Assembly (NCBI RefSeq): GCF_036099295.1 | Contig: NZ_CP107976.1 | Span: 5,704,001-5,768,000, forward strand | DNA length: 64,000 nt | Direction: 5' to 3' | Source of the DNA: Streptomyces sp. NBC_00358 | GTDB lineage: Bacteria > Actinomycetota > Actinomycetes > Streptomycetales > Streptomycetaceae | Part shown: piece by piece, positions 26,046 through 35,320 of the stretch | Layout: each line of letters begins with the position of its first letter | Position numbering within the stretch: position 1 is the first letter of the stretch | Made by a program: the position numbers and the translations under genes | The notes under the pieces: generated by a model | Database searches by the model: none | What the model saw: the letters and a program-made list of their open reading frames with translations, nothing else | Told to the model about the DNA's origin: nothing

Positions 26046-27337
26046 GTCTTCGGTACGCCCTGGTCGTACGCCTTCTGCAGCGCGGACAGGTAGGCGTCCG
26101 GACTCTCGCTCCCGGTGATCAGCTTCTGGGTCTCGGAGACGAGGACGTCGTAGAAGCCGGCGACGGGCCAGTCCGGGTAGAAGGCGAGACCGTCCTTCCC
26201 GGAGAGGGTGTTGAAGTCGCCGATCAGGGTCTTGGCCTGCGGGTCGGTGATGGCGGCGGGATCGGCGGCCACCGGGACGCCGCCCTTGTTGCCCAGCAGG
26301 TTCTGGATCTTCTTCGACAGCGTGATGTCGATGAAGTCGTAGGCGAGGTCCTTGTTCTTCGCGCCCTTGGGGACGACCCAGATGTTGCCGCCCGAACCGA
26401 GGGTGAGGTTGCTGTCGGGCCACAGGAAGGTGCCCCAGTCGAACTTGTTCTCCGTCTTGAAGCGGCCGTACCACCAGCTGCCGGAGAACAGGATCGGGCT
26501 CTTGCCCTGGATGAACGAGACGCCCGCGTCCTCGGCCTTGAGCCCGCTGGACTTCTTGCCGATGTAGCCCTTCTTCACCCAGTCGGCGAACGTGGTCGCG
26601 GCGTACGTCCAGGCCGCGTCGTGGAAGTCCGTCCTGCCCTTGTACAGCTCGTAGCTGTCGACCCAGGACCGGTCGGCCTTGGACAGGGCGAGTTGGTAGA
26701 GGTACTGCTGGGCCATGTACTCGGCACCCGCGTTGGCGAGCGGGGTGATGCCCTTCGCGACGAACTTGTCCATCGCGGAGGTGAGTTCGGCGAGCGTGGT
26801 GGGCTGGGCGATGCCGTACTTCTTGAAGAGGTCCTTGTTGTAGAACACCATCGTGTACTCGGCGTAGTCGGGTACGCCGTACCACTTGCCGGAGCCCATG
26901 ACCCCGCCCGTGTCGTACTGGCTGATGGTCCGCACCCCGCCGCTGATCTTCTTGTCCCAGCCGCGCTTGGCCGCTTCGGCGCTGAGATCGGTGAGGAGCC
27001 CCTGCTTCGACAGGAGTCCGGCGGTCGCGTTGCCCTTGTTGTACTCCATGATGTCGGGGGCGTCGTTCGAGTTGAGGACCATGGGCGCGGTCTTCTGGAT
27101 CTGCTCGAAGCCCTTCTCCTCGAACTTCACCTTCACGCCCGGGTGTTGCGCTTCGAATTCCTTGATGGCCTCCTTCCAGGCCACCCCCATCGCGCTGTCC
27201 GGCCCTTCGTAGTGCCACAGTTTCAGCGTCTTGCCATCGGAGGAGCCACTGTCCGAGCCGCCGCAGGACGTCGCCAGCAGGGCACCCGCCAAGGCCACCG
27301 CCACTGCCGCCGCCGCACGCCTTCGTTTGGTCAACAT
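26042..27337 (-). CDS. Sugar-binding lipoprotein, xyloside operon
   Basis: 431-aa family 1 solute-binding lipoprotein. The signal peptide ends in lipobox LATSC (Cys25), followed by a GGSDSGSSDG linker. The mature part starts TLKLWHYEGPDSAMG. ATG 27337 is chosen for GGAGG 7 nt upstream; a longer frame to 27484 would run through the promoter. First gene of the five-gene operon (binding protein, two permeases, alpha-xylosidase, LacI), with each early junction overlapping by 4 nt. Transcription should start near 27425 under LacI control. Confidence 0.93.
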   Translation of the reverse strand: MLTKRRRAAAAVAVALAGALLATSCGGSDSGSSDGKTLKLWHYEGPDSAMGVAWKEAIKEFEAQHPGVKVKFEEKGFEQIQKTAPMVLNSNDAPDIMEYNKGNATAGLLSKQGLLTDLSAEAAKRGWDKKISGGVRTISQYDTGGVMGSGKWYGVPDYAEYTMVFYNKDLFKKYGIAQPTTLAELTSAMDKFVAKGITPLANAGAEYMAQQYLYQLALSKADRSWVDSYELYKGRTDFHDAAWTYAATTFADWVKKGYIGKKSSGLKAEDAGVSFIQGKSPILFSGSWWYGRFKTENKFDWGTFLWPDSNLTLGSGGNIWVVPKGAKNKDLAYDFIDITLSKKIQNLLGNKGGVPVAADPAAITDPQAKTLIGDFNTLSGKDGLAFYPDWPVAGFYDVLVSETQKLITGSESPDAYLSALQKAYDQGVPKT

Positions 27338-27388
27338 CCACTGCCTCCAGAGGAGTTGGATGGGTAACGGGTCGTCACACATCGATCG

Positions 27389-27402
27389 TCGAACCGATTC
27401 GA
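27389..27402. promoter_or_regulatory. Secondary LacI-type half-operator
   Basis: TCGAA-CCGA-TTCGA, an interrupted palindrome sharing the CGAA/TTCG arms of the main operator, ~10 bp downstream of it within the leader. Possible second repressor site. Confidence 0.45.
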
Positions 27403-27409
27403 TGCATGC

Positions 27410-27427
27410 CGTCGAAGCGCTTCGACG
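27410..27427. promoter_or_regulatory. LacI-family operator of the xyloside operon
   Basis: Perfect 18-bp palindrome CGTCGAAGCGCTTCGACG with the central CG typical of LacI-family operators. It covers the predicted +1 of the minus-strand promoter (27432-27460), so bound repressor would block initiation. Confidence 0.8.
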
Positions 27428-27431
27428 GGGG

Positions 27432-27460
27432 AAGGTATGTGGGGTCCGTGGACCCGTCAA
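27432..27460 (-). promoter_or_regulatory. Promoter of the xyloside operon
   Basis: On the minus strand, -35 TTGACG (27460-27455) and -10 TACCTT (27437-27432) are separated by exactly 17 nt. The spacer contains the palindrome GGTCCACGGACC. The expected start is around 27425, about 90 nt before the lipoprotein ATG. Confidence 0.7.
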
Positions 27461-27574
27461 TGGGGTGCGCCGGAATTGGGGCACGGGTTCGACGGGTCGG
27501 ACGGTGGTGCCGGTGGGGTGGGGCGGCCGGGGCGGCGGTGGTGCCGGGCGGAGGGGAGCGCCCGCCCGGTCGGT

Positions 27575-28852
27575 CTACGGGGCCACGGGGGTGTTCGCCG
27601 ACCGGAGTTCACCGGGGTGTGCCGGGTGCCGGACCGGCCGGGCCCGCGCGGCCGACGCGGCGATCACGAACGCGACGGTCGCCGCCGCGACCGGCACCGT
27701 GTAGCCGTCGGCGGGTGACAGGTGCTCCACCACCCATCCGCCGGCCGCCGAACCGCCGGCTATCCCGCCCAGCAGGCCGGTCACCGCGAGGGTCATGCCC
27801 TCGTTCAGCCGCCCCTCGGGCGTGCGCCGCTGGACCAGCGTCATGCCGGTGACCATGGTGGGCGCGGTCGCCATCCCGGCCACGAGCAGCGCACCCGCCA
27901 GCACCGGCAGTGAACCGGTGATCCGGACGGCGAGGAGGGGCAGCGTCAACAGGACCGCCATGGCCCCCACGCACAGCGGATACCGGCGCGCGGAGAACCC
28001 GTCCGCTCCGGGCGGGTCCGACCGCTCGGGCGCGCCTCGTTTCGCGGCGCCGTACGCCAGGCCCGCCACGCACGACCCCGCCGCCTGGAGGGCGAGTACC
28101 GCGCCCGCGGCGGACCGGTGTCCCTGCTGGTCCGCGAACGCGATCGTCGCCACCTCCATCGCCCCGAAGACCACACCGGTGGCGAGGAAGGAGAGGAGCA
28201 GCGGAGGCATTCCGGGCGCCAGCGCGGGCGAGGCGGAGGTCGTACGCGGCCGGGGCGGCGGCTGGGTCGAACGCTGCGCGGCGAACAGCAGGACACCCGT
28301 CATCAGCAGCGCGGACCCCACGAGCATGCCCGCCTCGGGGGAGAACGTCCCGCACAGGAAGGCCGCGAGCACCGGGCCCAGCATGAAGCACAGCTCGTCC
28401 GCGGCCTGTTCGAGGGAGTTCGCGGTGTGCAGCGCGGCCGCGTCCCCCTGGAGGAGGTGGGCCCAGCGGGCGCGGGACATCCCGCCCGTGTTGGGGGTCG
28501 TCGCGGTGGCCGCGTACGCGGCGAACAGCGTCCAGTCGGGAGCGCCGAGGCGCACGCACACCACCAGCCCGATCCCGCCGAGCAGCGCGAAGGCCGTGGC
28601 GGGCACGGCCACCCGGGCCTGCCCGTGCCGGTCGACGAGCCGCGCCGTCCAGGGAGCGACCGCCGCCGTCGCCACGAGACCGGTCGCGGTGACGGCGCCG
28701 GCGAGCGCGTACGAGCCCCGCGAACTCGCGATCATGATGACCGCGCTGACGCTGAACATCCCCATGGGCAGCCGCGCGACGAGGTTGCCGAGGGTGAAGG
28801 CACGGGTGCCGGGAAGCGCGAAGAGGCGGCGGTACGGGGTGAACGGCGACAT
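27575..28852 (-). CDS. Major facilitator superfamily transporter
   Basis: 425-aa MFS protein with about 12 hydrophobic segments (for example AMAVLLTLPLLAVRITGSLPVLAG). The loop 2-3 MFS signature is recognisable as APWTARLVDRHGQARVAVP. Start ATG 28852 (MSPFTPYRRLFALPGTRAF) is chosen because the following sequence fits the family N-terminus; no ribosome site is visible, so initiation may be leaderless. It is divergent from a LysR regulator with an ~83-bp gap, a usual arrangement for a regulated exporter. The substrate is unknown. Confidence 0.85.
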   Translation of the reverse strand: MSPFTPYRRLFALPGTRAFTLGNLVARLPMGMFSVSAVIMIASSRGSYALAGAVTATGLVATAAVAPWTARLVDRHGQARVAVPATAFALLGGIGLVVCVRLGAPDWTLFAAYAATATTPNTGGMSRARWAHLLQGDAAALHTANSLEQAADELCFMLGPVLAAFLCGTFSPEAGMLVGSALLMTGVLLFAAQRSTQPPPRPRTTSASPALAPGMPPLLLSFLATGVVFGAMEVATIAFADQQGHRSAAGAVLALQAAGSCVAGLAYGAAKRGAPERSDPPGADGFSARRYPLCVGAMAVLLTLPLLAVRITGSLPVLAGALLVAGMATAPTMVTGMTLVQRRTPEGRLNEGMTLAVTGLLGGIAGGSAAGGWVVEHLSPADGYTVPVAAATVAFVIAASAARARPVRHPAHPGELRSANTPVAP

Positions 28853-28935
28853 GACCGAACAGTCGCCCGGCACCCCGGGAACGGTCCAACACTTACTCCT
28901 TCGCGATTGACGCACCTGGGTTGTAGGTTCGCGTG

Positions 28936-29928
28936 ATGCCTGGTCAACCCCCCTTTCCCGGACACCTGGACCCCCGGTTGCTGCGCGCGTTCGTCGCCGT
29001 CGCCGAGGAGTTGCACTTCACCCGTGCCGCCGCCCGGATGTATGTCGCCCAGCAGTCCCTGAGCCGTGACATCCGGCGGCTGGAGCGTGAACTCGGGACG
29101 GAGCTGTTCGTCCGGACGACGCGGCTGGTGACGCCGACGCTCGACGCCGAGCGGCTGCTGCCGTACGCGCGCCGCGTACTGGAGGCGCACGACGCGCTGC
29201 TGGACGCCTTCGTGCGACGCGGCGGCGAGGAGAGGCCGCTGCTCGTCGACGTCAATTCCCCAGGCCTGGTCTCCAGCCGCATCCTCGACCGGGCCCGCGA
29301 ACTCGCCCCCGGCAGCGAACTGATGGCTCGCTACGAAAGCGGACTCACGGGCGCCGTGGCGGAGTTGCTCGCCGGCCGGCTCGACGCCTCGTTCGGCAGG
29401 TTCGCGGGACTAGACCCGACCGTGCGGGTGCGGCTGGAGCAACGGATCGTGCGCTACGAACCGATGGCCGTAGTCCTGCCCGAGGACCATCGGCTCGCCG
29501 CGCTGGACGCGGTGCCGCTGGCCGCGCTCGCGGGCGAGACCGTGTACGCGGGAGCGGGAAACCCCCGGACGCTGGAGTGGACCGACCTGGCACATCACCT
29601 CTTCGAGGGACGAGGGATCCAACTCGCGTCACCCGCACCGGTGGCTGTCGGAGCCGAGGAATTCCAGCGGATCATGATGAAGACGCGGACTCCGGTGCTC
29701 GCGGTGGCTGAGTTTCCGGCCATGCCGGGAACGGTGGCGCGGCCCCTGATCGACCCTGTTCCGCTGTCACCGGTGTCACTCGTGTGGCGCAAGGGACTTG
29801 TTCATCCGGGGATTAGTGCGCTCGTACGAGCTGCAACCGAACTTGCGAGCGAAGAGAACTGGCTCTTGACCCCCCAGGACGGGTGGATTCCAGCCACCGA
29901 CACCCACATTCTCACCGGGGGTACATGA
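28936..29928 (+). CDS. LysR-family transcriptional regulator
   Basis: 330-aa LTTR. The winged HTH is in the N-terminal 70 residues (LRAFVAVAEELHFTRAAARMYVAQQSLSRDIRRLE). The effector-binding domain (~95-300) is less conserved. ATG 28936 follows a GTG three bases earlier. A TAGGTT 8 nt before the ATG could be a -10 of a leaderless transcript, uncertain. Probably controls the divergent MFS gene through the shared ~83-bp promoter region. Confidence 0.9.
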   Translation: MPGQPPFPGHLDPRLLRAFVAVAEELHFTRAAARMYVAQQSLSRDIRRLERELGTELFVRTTRLVTPTLDAERLLPYARRVLEAHDALLDAFVRRGGEERPLLVDVNSPGLVSSRILDRARELAPGSELMARYESGLTGAVAELLAGRLDASFGRFAGLDPTVRVRLEQRIVRYEPMAVVLPEDHRLAALDAVPLAALAGETVYAGAGNPRTLEWTDLAHHLFEGRGIQLASPAPVAVGAEEFQRIMMKTRTPVLAVAEFPAMPGTVARPLIDPVPLSPVSLVWRKGLVHPGISALVRAATELASEENWLLTPQDGWIPATDTHILTGGT

Positions 29929-30083
29929 GACGTAACCACACGAGTCCCACCCATGCGCTACATTCTTCGTCCGGGCGCGGTGTGATATTGGGGGGCGCTC
30001 AGACCGGGTGGGGGCCCGGTCCGGACGACATAGAGACTATTTGCCCGGAGTCGTCGCGCACCCGTGAGCAGTCCCGTGGGGGG

Positions 30084-31235
30084 ATGCACGTGCGCGTAGA
30101 GAACTGGCGGAAAGACGCCCAACCGGCTGGACGCGATGTCGATCAGCAAGACGGACGCCCCGCCGATCCGTCACCCGGGCGAGATGCCGAGAAGTTGACC
30201 GCCTGGCCGGAGGCCGGCAGAGCAACTTCGTGGCCGAATATGGGAGTTGGCATCAGTCCTGAGCGTGGGGAACGCGCCGATCGAGCAGTCGGCGGACGTT
30301 CCGAGCGAATCCCGGAGCCGGAGACCGAACTGCTCGTCGGTCACGCCTCGGAGCCCGACCTGTTAACCGGTCGCGCGTCCGATGCCTTCGCCGGCCGTTG
30401 GTCCGAAGCGGGATCGGCGTCCGAGCGTGAGTCCGGCGCGTGGCTGAGCGCCGAGCGCTCGGCGAAGGCCGGACCAGCGGCCGCCCGTACCACGGGGACA
30501 CGTCCCTTCTTCAGCGACGGTCCGGCGACCGACCTGCTCGCCGATCCGGCGAACGACCCGGGCCCGCACGAAATCACGATCCAACTCGACGGCACGAGCC
30601 GCGAATTGGACGACCTGCTGGTCCAACAGGCCAAGGACGGCACGAACACCATGGTGACCCCGGTGACTTCGGCGAGTCCGGAGACCTCGGACGGACCCGT
30701 CTTCGTCGACGCGTCCGGCCGCCGCAGCCGCCGCTTCCGCCGGCTCGGCATGCTCGTCGCCGTGGCCTGCGCGGTCTACGCCGTCGTGATCGTCGCCACC
30801 CTTCTGTCGGGCAACTCGAACGCGCCCTGGCTCCCGGTGCCCGGTCAGGAGGAGGACCAGCCCGCGGGCCGGGTCGACACCTCGCCGCTGCCCACCAAGT
30901 CGGTGAACCCGGCCGGCAGGGGCAACGCCGTCGTGCCCGGCGTGCCGCCGGCGGCCACCGACGGCACGACGCCCTCACCCGGCACGACCACCTCACCCGG
31001 CACCTCGGCCAAGGCCACCGCCCCGAGCGCGTCGAGCGACCCCAAGCCCAGCAAGTCGGCGACCAAGAAGCCGAAGCCCGGTGCCGTCACCACCAAGGAC
31101 CCGGACCCCGACCCGTCCCCTTCGACGGACGGCCCGCCCACTCCGTCCGCCCCGGCGACCACTCCGAGCACACCCGCTCCCACCGAATCCACAGCAGGCG
31201 GAGGCTCCACCGGAGCGGGGGAAGGCACCCCGTGA
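30084..31235 (+). CDS. Single-pass membrane protein with Pro/Thr/Ser-rich outer tail, preceding matB-like gene
   Basis: 383-aa protein of low complexity. The N-terminal ~220 residues are cytoplasmic and charged, one membrane segment is near 222-243 (LGMLVAVACAVYAVVIVATL), and the outer ~140 residues are rich in Pro, Thr, Ser and Lys. There is no enzymatic domain. ATG 30084 is preceded by GGGGGG; GTG 30090 is an alternative. It sits ~110 bp upstream of the bifunctional polysaccharide synthase, in the place held by matA in the S. lividans/S. coelicolor mat locus as I recall it. Equivalence to MatA is a guess from position, so no symbol is given. Possible scaffold or wall-spanning accessory for polysaccharide export. 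Confidence 0.75.
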   Translation: MHVRVENWRKDAQPAGRDVDQQDGRPADPSPGRDAEKLTAWPEAGRATSWPNMGVGISPERGERADRAVGGRSERIPEPETELLVGHASEPDLLTGRASDAFAGRWSEAGSASERESGAWLSAERSAKAGPAAARTTGTRPFFSDGPATDLLADPANDPGPHEITIQLDGTSRELDDLLVQQAKDGTNTMVTPVTSASPETSDGPVFVDASGRRSRRFRRLGMLVAVACAVYAVVIVATLLSGNSNAPWLPVPGQEEDQPAGRVDTSPLPTKSVNPAGRGNAVVPGVPPAATDGTTPSPGTTTSPGTSAKATAPSASSDPKPSKSATKKPKPGAVTTKDPDPDPSPSTDGPPTPSAPATTPSTPAPTESTAGGGSTGAGEGTP

Positions 31236-31347
31236 GCGGCCCTCTCCGGCGCGTACCCGCCGGGCAGAACCATGGGAAGTCCAGGCAGCCGAACCACTTC
31301 GGTTCCCCGTACTCCCTCTCCCTCTCGTCCCCGGAGAACCTCTTCTG

Positions 31348-33579
31348 ATGTCCCGCACCAGCCGTCATGGTCCGGCGCCCGGCGCGCCGGGCCGTGACCC
31401 CGGTACCACCCCGAAGCGCGACCGCAACGCCCGGCGCCGGCGCCTGCCGATGCGCTTCCTGCTCCCCACGACGATCCTGCTCGCCATGATGGCGATGCTG
31501 ATGCTGCGTGGTTACGTGCACAGCGAGATCCTCGCCGACCACCGCATCCAGCCCGAGGCGGCAACCGGCAAGGTGCCGGAGAAGATCCTCGACGGCGGCC
31601 CGGTCATCGACACCCGCAGCGGCCGCACGACCAGCCTGAGCCTTCCGGACCACCGACTCGTCCTCACCTTCGACGACGGCCCGGACCCCACCTGGACCCC
31701 CAAGGTCCTGGACGTCCTCAAGGCGCACCACGCCCACGCGGTCTTCTTCGTCACCGGGACCATGGCCTCGCGCTATCCGGACCTCGTCGCGCGCATGGTG
31801 AGGGAGGGCCACGAGGTCGGCGTGCACACCTTCAACCACCCCGACCTGTCGTACCAGTCCAAGAGCCGTATCGACTGGGAGCTGTCCCAGAGCCAGTTGG
31901 CGCTGGAGGGCGCGGCGGGCATCCGCACCTCCCTCTTCCGCCCCCCGTACTCCTCGTTCGCCGACGCCATGGACAACAAGTCCTGGCCGGTGACGCAGTA
32001 CGTCGGCACCCGCGGCTACATCACCGTCGTCAACAACACCGACAGCGAGGACTGGCAGAAGCCGGGCGTCGACGAGATCATCCGCCGGGCCACGCCCAAG
32101 GGCGGCAAGGGTGCCATCGTCCTGATGCACGACTCGGGCGGCGACCGCCACCAGACCGTGCAGGCGCTGGACAAGTTCATCCCCGAACTCCAGGCCAAGG
32201 GCTACGACTTCGAGAACCTCACCCACGCGCTCAACGCGCCGAGCGCGCTCACCCCGGTCACCGGCCTCGACCTGTGGAAGGGCAAGGTCTGGATCTTCCT
32301 CGTCCAGGCCGCGGAGAAGACCACCGACGTCCTGGTCGTCTGCATCGCGATCGTCGGCGTGCTGGTCTTCACCCGCTTCGGCCTGATGCTCCTGCTCTCC
32401 GCCGCGCACGCCCGCCGGGTTCGCCGCAAGGGATTCCGCTGGGGCCGGGCACCGATCACCGAACCGGTGTCGGTGCTCGTCCCGGCGTACAACGAGGCCA
32501 AGTGCATCGTGAACACCGTCAACTCCCTCATGGCGAGCGAACACCCCATCGAGATCATCGTCATCGACGACGGATCGAGCGACGACACCGCGCGCATCGT
32601 CGAGGACCTGGACCTGCCGAACGTACGCGTCGTGCGCCAGCAGAACGCCGGCAAGCCCGCAGCCCTCAACAGAGGCCTGGCGAACGCCAGTCACGACATC
32701 ATCGTGATGATGGACGGCGACACCGTCTTCGAACCCGCGACCGTCCGTGAACTCGTCCAGCCCTTCGCCGACCGGCAGGTCGGCGCGGTCGCGGGCAACG
32801 CCAAGGTCGGCAACCGCGACACCATGATCGGCGCCTGGCAGCACATCGAGTACGTGATGGGCTTCAACCTGGACCGCCGGATGTACGACATCCTGCGCTG
32901 CATGCCGACGATCCCGGGCGCGGTGGGAGCCTTCCGCCGCTCGGCCCTGGAGCGCGTCGGCGGCATGAGCGACGACACGCTCGCCGAGGACACCGACATC
33001 ACGATGGCGCTCCACCGTGACGGCTGGCGCGTCGTCTACGCCGAGAAGGCGCGGGCCTGGACGGAGGCCCCGGAGTCCGTACAGCAGCTCTGGTCCCAGC
33101 GCTACCGCTGGTCGTACGGCACCATGCAGGCGATCTGGAAGCACCGCGGAGCCCTGGTCGAACGGGGCCCGTCGGGCCGCTTCGGGCGGGTCGGCCTGCC
33201 GCTCGTGTCCCTCTTCATGGTCCTGGCCCCGCTCCTCGCGCCCCTGATCGACGTCTTCCTGCTGTACGGCGTCGTCTTCGGCCCGACCCAGAAGACGATC
33301 ATCGCTTGGCTCGGCGTCCTCGCCATCCAAGTGGTGTGCGCGGCCTACGCGTTCCGCCTGGACAAGGAACGCATGACCCATCTGATCTCCCTCCCCCTCC
33401 AGCAGATCCTCTACCGGCAGCTGATGTACGTCGTCCTGCTGCAGTCCTGGATCACCGCCCTCACCGGCGGCCGGCTGCGCTGGCAGAAGCTGCGCCGCAC
33501 GGGCGTCGTGGGCACGCCGGGATCGGTCCAGCAGCCGAGGGCGGCACACAGCGGCAACGAACGGAGGCCGGTCGGATGA
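31348..33579 (+). CDS. matB: Bifunctional polysaccharide deacetylase / GT2 synthase, MatB-like
   Basis: 743-aa membrane enzyme. After an N-terminal membrane segment (~37-55), a NodB deacetylase domain faces outside with Asp109-Asp110 (TFDDGP), His160 and His164 (HTFNHPD) and RPPYS. A second membrane segment (~325-345) leads to a cytoplasmic family 2 synthase domain with VPAYNEA, IDDGSSDD, metal-binding DGD (456-458), EDTDIT and the processive-synthase motif QRYRW (584-588). Several membrane segments close the protein. The combination of N-deacetylase and PNAG-synthase-like GT is the layout I recall for MatB, which makes poly-N-acetylglucosamine and drives hyphal aggregation in Streptomyces. 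ATG 31348 has a weakly spaced GGAG. Overlaps the next gene (ATGA). Confidence 0.88.
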   Translation: MSRTSRHGPAPGAPGRDPGTTPKRDRNARRRRLPMRFLLPTTILLAMMAMLMLRGYVHSEILADHRIQPEAATGKVPEKILDGGPVIDTRSGRTTSLSLPDHRLVLTFDDGPDPTWTPKVLDVLKAHHAHAVFFVTGTMASRYPDLVARMVREGHEVGVHTFNHPDLSYQSKSRIDWELSQSQLALEGAAGIRTSLFRPPYSSFADAMDNKSWPVTQYVGTRGYITVVNNTDSEDWQKPGVDEIIRRATPKGGKGAIVLMHDSGGDRHQTVQALDKFIPELQAKGYDFENLTHALNAPSALTPVTGLDLWKGKVWIFLVQAAEKTTDVLVVCIAIVGVLVFTRFGLMLLLSAAHARRVRRKGFRWGRAPITEPVSVLVPAYNEAKCIVNTVNSLMASEHPIEIIVIDDGSSDDTARIVEDLDLPNVRVVRQQNAGKPAALNRGLANASHDIIVMMDGDTVFEPATVRELVQPFADRQVGAVAGNAKVGNRDTMIGAWQHIEYVMGFNLDRRMYDILRCMPTIPGAVGAFRRSALERVGGMSDDTLAEDTDITMALHRDGWRVVYAEKARAWTEAPESVQQLWSQRYRWSYGTMQAIWKHRGALVERGPSGRFGRVGLPLVSLFMVLAPLLAPLIDVFLLYGVVFGPTQKTIIAWLGVLAIQVVCAAYAFRLDKERMTHLISLPLQQILYRQLMYVVLLQSWITALTGGRLRWQKLRRTGVVGTPGSVQQPRAAHSGNERRPVG

Positions 33580-35006
33580 CCACGCACGAGTACCCGGTGG
33601 GGGCGACTCCGCCGCTGGGCACCCCGAAGGCGGCTGTCCCGCAGCCGCGTCCGTACCTGGGAACAGCGTCGGACGACTGGCCGCACCCGCGGCCGGAGGC
33701 GGGCCCCGACGCGGCGCCGCGCCTTGATCCGGCCTCCGCACCGCAGACGTCACAGCAGACGTCACAGCAGACGTCACAGCAGACGGCACCCGCGCCGGAT
33801 TCCGCGGGGCGGTCCGCTCCGCGCCGCCCGAGCGGCCGTGACCGCTACCTCGACCTGCTCCGCTCCATAGCCCTGGTCCGCGTGGTCGTGTACCACCTGT
33901 TCGGCTGGGCATGGCTGTCGGTCCTCTTCCCGTCCATGGGCGTGATGTTCGCGCTGGCGGGCTCCCTGATGGCACGCTCGCTGAGCCGGCCCCCGGTGAG
34001 CGTGATCCGGGGACGGCTGAGGCGACTGCTGCCCCCGCTGTGGGCCTTCAGCGCGGTGGCGCTGACCATGATGTTCGCCGGCGGCTGGAACCCCATGAAG
34101 GATCCGGACCTCGGCGGCGGTACGTGGGGCCTGGTCGACGTCTTCACCTACATCGTGCCGGTCGGTGCGCCTCCGTACCCCGCGCACCTCGGCTCCGAGT
34201 CGGGCCTGCTGGAGAGCGACTGGGCGGTCCAGGGCGCGGGCGTGCTCTGGTACCTGCGCGCCTACCTGTGGTTCGTGGTCGCGTCGCCTCTGCTGCTGTG
34301 GGCGTTCCGCCGTGTGCCGTGGGCGACCCTGCTGGCTCCCCTCGCCCTGACGGCGGTGGTCGGCACCGGGCTGGTCACCATCCCCGGCGAAACGGGCAAC
34401 GCCATCACCGACTTCGCCGTCTTCGGCGGCTGCTGGGTCCTCGGCTTCGCCCACCACGAGGGGATGCTGGCGAAGGTCCCGCGCTACCTCGCCGTCTCGG
34501 GCTCGGCCCTGGTGATGGCCTTCGCCCTGTGGTGGGCCTCGGGTCATCTGGGCCCCGACGGCTGGGACTTGAACGACATCCCGCTGGCCGACGCGATGTG
34601 GTCCTTCGGTTTCGTGGTGATCCTGCTCCAGTACAGCCCGTCCTGGCAGCAACTGCCGGGCCGCCTCGCCAAGTGGGACAAGCTGGTCACGCTGTCCAAC
34701 AACCGCGCGGTCACGATCTACCTGTGGCACAACATGCTCATCATGGCCACGGTCCCGATCATCGACCAGGCGTACAACCTCCCCTTCATGCAGGGCGACA
34801 GCGCCGTGTCGGCCCTCGACGCGTCGTACACGTTCTGGATGTTCGTCCTCGTGTGGCCGCTGATCGGCCTGGCCATCATGGCCTTCGGCTGGATCGAGGA
34901 CATCGCCGCGAAGCGAAGCCCCCGACTCTGGCCGAACGGCTCCAAGGGCTCCAACGGCCGCAAGTCCAAGGGCCGCGCGGGGCGGGGGCGCCGGGGCAAG
35001 GACTGA
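33576..35006 (+). CDS. Acyltransferase-3 family membrane protein
   Basis: 476-aa acyltransferase of the OafA/WecH type, expected to modify the polysaccharide made by the upstream synthase. The ~85-residue N-terminus is Pro/Gln-rich with a TSQQ repeat (33748-33785). The catalytic membrane domain starts at RDRYLDLLRSIALVRVVVYHLFGW; the conserved R/H pattern (LLRSIALVRVVVYH) is present. About ten membrane segments follow and a basic tail (KSKGRAGRGRRGKD) ends the protein. Its ATG overlaps the matB-like stop (ATGA), a strong sign of functional coupling. O-acylation of the polymer is inference. Confidence 0.88.
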   Translation: MTTHEYPVGATPPLGTPKAAVPQPRPYLGTASDDWPHPRPEAGPDAAPRLDPASAPQTSQQTSQQTSQQTAPAPDSAGRSAPRRPSGRDRYLDLLRSIALVRVVVYHLFGWAWLSVLFPSMGVMFALAGSLMARSLSRPPVSVIRGRLRRLLPPLWAFSAVALTMMFAGGWNPMKDPDLGGGTWGLVDVFTYIVPVGAPPYPAHLGSESGLLESDWAVQGAGVLWYLRAYLWFVVASPLLLWAFRRVPWATLLAPLALTAVVGTGLVTIPGETGNAITDFAVFGGCWVLGFAHHEGMLAKVPRYLAVSGSALVMAFALWWASGHLGPDGWDLNDIPLADAMWSFGFVVILLQYSPSWQQLPGRLAKWDKLVTLSNNRAVTIYLWHNMLIMATVPIIDQAYNLPFMQGDSAVSALDASYTFWMFVLVWPLIGLAIMAFGWIEDIAAKRSPRLWPNGSKGSNGRKSKGRAGRGRRGKD

Positions 35007-35320
35007 GAGAGCGGCGAGCGACGGGGGCACCCTTGGGGCGGGGTGTCCCCGTCCTGGGCTTTCCGGGCGGGGTGCCCGCGTCCGATCCGGGCCGGGCGTC
35101 CGCATCCGAGTCCGAGTCCGAGTCCGATCCCAGCGGGGGCGTCCGCGTCCGCTCCGCCCGTCACTCAATCGAAGGTTCTCGGCGGCCGGTTGGCCACCTT
35201 ATGAACCGCTATATCCAACTCCTGTCGCCCGCCTGGTGCCATCCTTTCTGGTGTCGTCGCGCGGTCCGCCGATAGCGCGTCGCTGCTCTTCCGCACCCCA
35301 CGCCGCACAGGAGTCCCCCC
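35007..35320. other. Spacer after acyltransferase, right part homologous to 38.9-39.07 kb
   Basis: No gene. A short GAGTCC hexamer array is at ~35105-35130. From ~35165 onward the sequence is a diverged copy of the region upstream of the lipoprotein gene at 39067. The best-conserved block is CACCCCACGCCGCACAGGAG, carrying the ribosome site. It is therefore the upstream half of a duplicated unit. Confidence 0.75.
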
